In this document: positions 5,712 to 7,541 of the stretch, piece after piece
Numbering within the stretch: the first letter of the stretch is position 1
Layout of the letters: each line of letters starts with the position of its first letter
Origin: Bacteroidota bacterium
GTDB taxonomy: Bacteria > Bacteroidota > Bacteroidia > Flavobacteriales_D > Crocinitomicaceae
DNA length: 7,541 nucleotides
NCBI GenBank assembly: GCA_016866415.1
Contig: VGML01000102.1
Coordinates: 1 to 7,541, forward strand
Reading direction: 5' to 3'
Program-made: the position numbers and the translations under genes
Notes under the pieces: model-generated
Databases searched by the model: none
What the model was told of the DNA's origin: nothing
Seen by the model: only the letters and a program-made list of their open reading frames with translations

Positions 5712-6278
5712 TCTATTTAAAGCATTTTCTATTTGAGAAACGATTGGTTGTTTTTCATCATTTTCAATCACAAAATCAGCTAATTTCCTTTTTTCCTCAT
5801 CCGACCATTGTTTCCTCATGCGAGCTAAAACTTCCTCTTCTGAGCAATTTTCACGTTTCATGACGCGTTGAATTTTTAGTTCCAACGGCGCGCAAACAAG
5901 AATGGTAGCATCGAAATTTTTAAAAGCCCCTGTTTCAAAAAGTATTGCTGCTTCATTGAAAACCAAATTTGAATTTTGGTTCATGGCCCAATCTTCGAAG
6001 TCTTTTCTAACGATTGGATGAATTAATTCATTGACCTTTTGCCGATATTCCTCGTTCTGGAAAATTTTTGTAGAAACGAGTTGTGTGTTTAATTGGCCAT
6101 CTATAAAAACATCTTCTCCAAAAAGCGAAATCAAACCCATTCTTATGGTCGGATTTGACTTCGTTAATTCCTTTGAACGTGAATCGGAATAGTAAACGGG
6201 GAAACCCATGTGTTCAAGGATATTTGCAATAAAACTCTTGCCTGATCCAATTCCTCCAGTTAATCCGATTCGCTTCAT
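5691..6278 (-). CDS. coaE: Dephospho-CoA kinase
   Basis: CoaE phosphorylates the 3'-hydroxyl of dephospho-CoA with ATP, the last step of coenzyme A synthesis, in the cytoplasm. The 195 residues match the usual length of about 200. The Walker A loop is GGIGSGKS (8-15), the lid/acceptor region includes YYSDSRSKEL with D32, H87-P88 lies in ELIHPIV, ILFE (112-115) follows the core strand, and RMRKQWSDEEKRKLADFVIEN (153 onwards) is the characteristic C-terminal adenine-binding region. All key parts are present. The gene lies 28 bases after the plug-domain gene on the same strand, so it is probably co-transcribed with fabD and the plug gene. That would pair CoA and acyl-carrier chemistry in one unit. 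Its 3' end overlaps the convergent DUF2141 gene by 21 bases. Confidence 0.94.
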   Translation of the reverse strand: MKRIGLTGGIGSGKSFIANILEHMGFPVYYSDSRSKELTKSNPTIRMGLISLFGEDVFIDGQLNTQLVSTKIFQNEEYRQKVNELIHPIVRKDFEDWAMNQNSNLVFNEAAILFETGAFKNFDATILVCAPLELKIQRVMKRENCSEEEVLARMRKQWSDEEKRKLADFVIENDEKQPIVSQIENALNRLINNFN

Positions 6279-6306
6279 GGAAGCTAAATTAGTTTTTTAT
6301 GCGGAA

Positions 6307-7017
6307 TTATTCTCCGTTTTCCGCTTGCCATTGACGGTATAGGTCGAAGTAGCTTTTTGTTTCTAGGATTACTGCGCCACCAAGTGTATCTCCGTATTTT
6401 GCTGGTAAACCTCCTGTGTATACCATCATTCGGGCGATTGAACAACTTGGCACATTGAATACCTCATTGGATTTTATTCCGTCCAAAACATAAATCATGT
6501 CTCCTTTGCGAGCCCCTCGAAACATCAATTCGCCGTCGTCGGAAAGCTTCACTTCGGAACTCATGGTTGTAACTAGTGATTTTACATCAAATTTAACAGG
6601 ACTTCGTTTTATTTCCATCGAAGTGATTTCTTGAACTGGAATTTCACCAAATTTTATCGTAGCTTTTGGAGTAAACTTAATTCCTTTATGAGCCACTACT
6701 TTAGATTCAAATTCAATGCTTCCAAGGTTACAATAGGCTTCAATTGGAACATCAACTTGGATATTGCTCATCGTGTCTCCCATATAGTGAATTAACATGG
6801 TGTAATTTCCGGAAGGTATTGCTGTCATTCTAAATCGGCCATCTTCATCCGATATTCCTTGATAGCGCCGACCGTTATCCAGAATGAGCGCTTTAGCACC
6901 AATTAAAGGTTGATTATTTTTTCCGCTAACGATTGTTCCAATAACATCTCCGCTTGCTGTTTGACTAAATGTGCTTCCTGCTATCATGAGCATCCACACT
7001 GATACTAGTTTTTTCAT
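6307..7017 (-). CDS. Carboxypeptidase-regulatory-like plus TonB plug domain protein, no beta-barrel
   Basis: This is an exported protein with the N-terminal half of a Bacteroidota TonB-dependent receptor but no barrel, 236 residues. The signal peptide is about residues 1-18. Residues 24-105 form a carboxypeptidase-regulatory-like beta-sandwich (IGTIVSGKNNQPLIGAKALI, SDEDGRFRM, IPSGNYTM). Residues about 140-222 are plug-like, with LMFRGARKGDMIYVLDGIK and VYTGGLPAKYGDTLGGAV, matching the plug pattern of a strand-loop ending at a glycine-rich AKYG site. It ends with GE and a clean TAA, and coaE begins 28 bases later, so no barrel has decayed nearby. It may partner a separate receptor, scaffold an outer-membrane complex, or be a reduced SusC relative. 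It lies 52 bases after fabD. The role is unknown; domain assignment is firm, function is inference. Confidence 0.82.
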   Translation of the reverse strand: MKKLVSVWMLMIAGSTFSQTASGDVIGTIVSGKNNQPLIGAKALILDNGRRYQGISDEDGRFRMTAIPSGNYTMLIHYMGDTMSNIQVDVPIEAYCNLGSIEFESKVVAHKGIKFTPKATIKFGEIPVQEITSMEIKRSPVKFDVKSLVTTMSSEVKLSDDGELMFRGARKGDMIYVLDGIKSNEVFNVPSCSIARMMVYTGGLPAKYGDTLGGAVILETKSYFDLYRQWQAENGE

Positions 7018-7069
7018 AGTAAAAGTTTTATTTTACAATGAGATGCAGAGCGGAATCAAATTCCACAAA

Positions 7070-7541
7070 TTATGCGAGAATAGCACTTGAAGTTTGCAAT
7101 TCACGATTTACTTTCTTGAACAAACCTTGCAAAACTTTGCCAGGCCCGACTTCAATAACTTCATCGCATCCATCATTCAACATGTTGTTCATGATTTGTG
7201 TCCATTTCACGGGTCCAGTAAGTTGCAACACCAAATTTTTCTTTATTACTTGCGGATCTGAAACGGCTTTTGCATTTACGTTTTGGTATACAGGACAAGT
7301 AGGATTTGAAAAATGCGTTGCTTCAATTGCTGCAGCCAGTTTTTCACGAGCAGGTTCCATTAATGGTGAATGAAATGCACCACCAACTTGTAAAATCATA
7401 GCTCTTTTAGCTCCTGCTTCTGTCAATTTAGCACAGGCAGCTTCAACAGCAGGAATTGCACCTGATATTACTAATTGTCCGGGGCAGTTGTAATTCGCAG
7501 GAACAACGACACCATCTATTTCTTCACAAATTTTTTCTACA
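7070..7541 (-). CDS. fabD: Malonyl CoA-acyl carrier protein transacylase FabD, C-terminal part
   Basis: FabD moves the malonyl group from malonyl-CoA to acyl carrier protein at the start of fatty-acid elongation. About 157 C-terminal residues are visible; the gene continues past the right edge, where the GHSLG catalytic serine would lie. Recognisable parts are PANYNCPGQLVISG (encoded near 7465-7500), then GGAFHSPLMEPA with the catalytic histidine (codon 7370-7372), QNVNAKAVSD, and the C-terminal VIEVGPGKVLQGLFKK. An in-frame TTG at 7424-7426 could be mistaken for a start, but the upstream frame is open and clearly FabD, so it is internal. Likely first visible gene of a fabD-plug-coaE unit, sharing the acyl/CoA theme with coaE. 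Confidence 0.93.
   Translation of the reverse strand, partial: VEKICEEIDGVVVPANYNCPGQLVISGAIPAVEAACAKLTEAGAKRAMILQVGGAFHSPLMEPAREKLAAAIEATHFSNPTCPVYQNVNAKAVSDPQVIKKNLVLQLTGPVKWTQIMNNMLNDGCDEVIEVGPGKVLQGLFKKVNRELQTSSAILA

Noticed and set aside
7052..7064. GGAAT-CAA-ATTCC hairpin between fabD and the plug gene
   Set aside because: The 5-bp stem has no following T tract on the transcribed strand; probably chance.
7038..7373. Plus-strand 111-codon open frame opposite fabD
   Set aside because: It is antisense to clear FabD motifs, including the catalytic histidine region, and its product has no recognisable features.
7424..7426. A TTG as possible start of a short FabD-like protein
   Set aside because: The upstream frame stays open to the window edge and encodes the FabD segment ANYNCPGQLVISG, so the TTG is an internal leucine codon.

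Overview
The window looks like a chromosomal segment from a member of the Bacteroidota, most likely a flavobacterium-like lineage; below phylum level this is a guess. The support is an AT-rich composition (mid-to-upper thirties percent GC by eye), no Shine-Dalgarno-like sequence before most starts, a TAnnTTTG-type -7 element before one gene, a TonB plug domain joined to a carboxypeptidase-regulatory-like domain, and a RecO without zinc-finger cysteines. Coding density is very high. No gap reaches 100 bases, and I see no tRNA, rRNA, CRISPR array, insertion sequence or attachment site.

Layout. Bases 1-1607 (minus strand) hold pepA and the first 70 codons of pdxA, joined by a one-base stop/start overlap. 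Bases 1668-2955 (minus) hold three small exported-protein genes of unknown function: a lipoprotein and two tandem paralogues, each built from four 17-residue WEWDG-type repeats. Bases 3033-3716 (minus) hold recO. From 3802 the plus strand carries a tight three-gene unit: an FkbM-family methyltransferase, a fatty-acid-hydroxylase/sterol-desaturase-like membrane enzyme (4-base overlap) and a secreted DUF2141 protein (start directly follows the previous stop). Its 3' end overlaps the convergent coaE by 21 bases. Bases 5691-7541 (minus) carry coaE, a stand-alone carboxypeptidase-regulatory-like plus TonB-plug protein without a beta-barrel, and the C-terminal half of fabD, which runs off the right edge.

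How the parts relate. The housekeeping genes (vitamin B6, protein turnover, recombinational repair, CoA and fatty-acid synthesis) are ordinary. The less ordinary parts are three. First, the repeat-protein pair: each paralogue has its own residue pair locked in all four repeats, although the codons differ. Second, the lipoprotein gene carries a terminator-like hairpin plus U-tract inside its signal-peptide codons, 40 bases after the repeat-protein stop. Third, the methyltransferase-hydroxylase-DUF2141 unit could be a small lipid- or isoprenoid-modifying module. None of these functions can be proved from the sequence alone.
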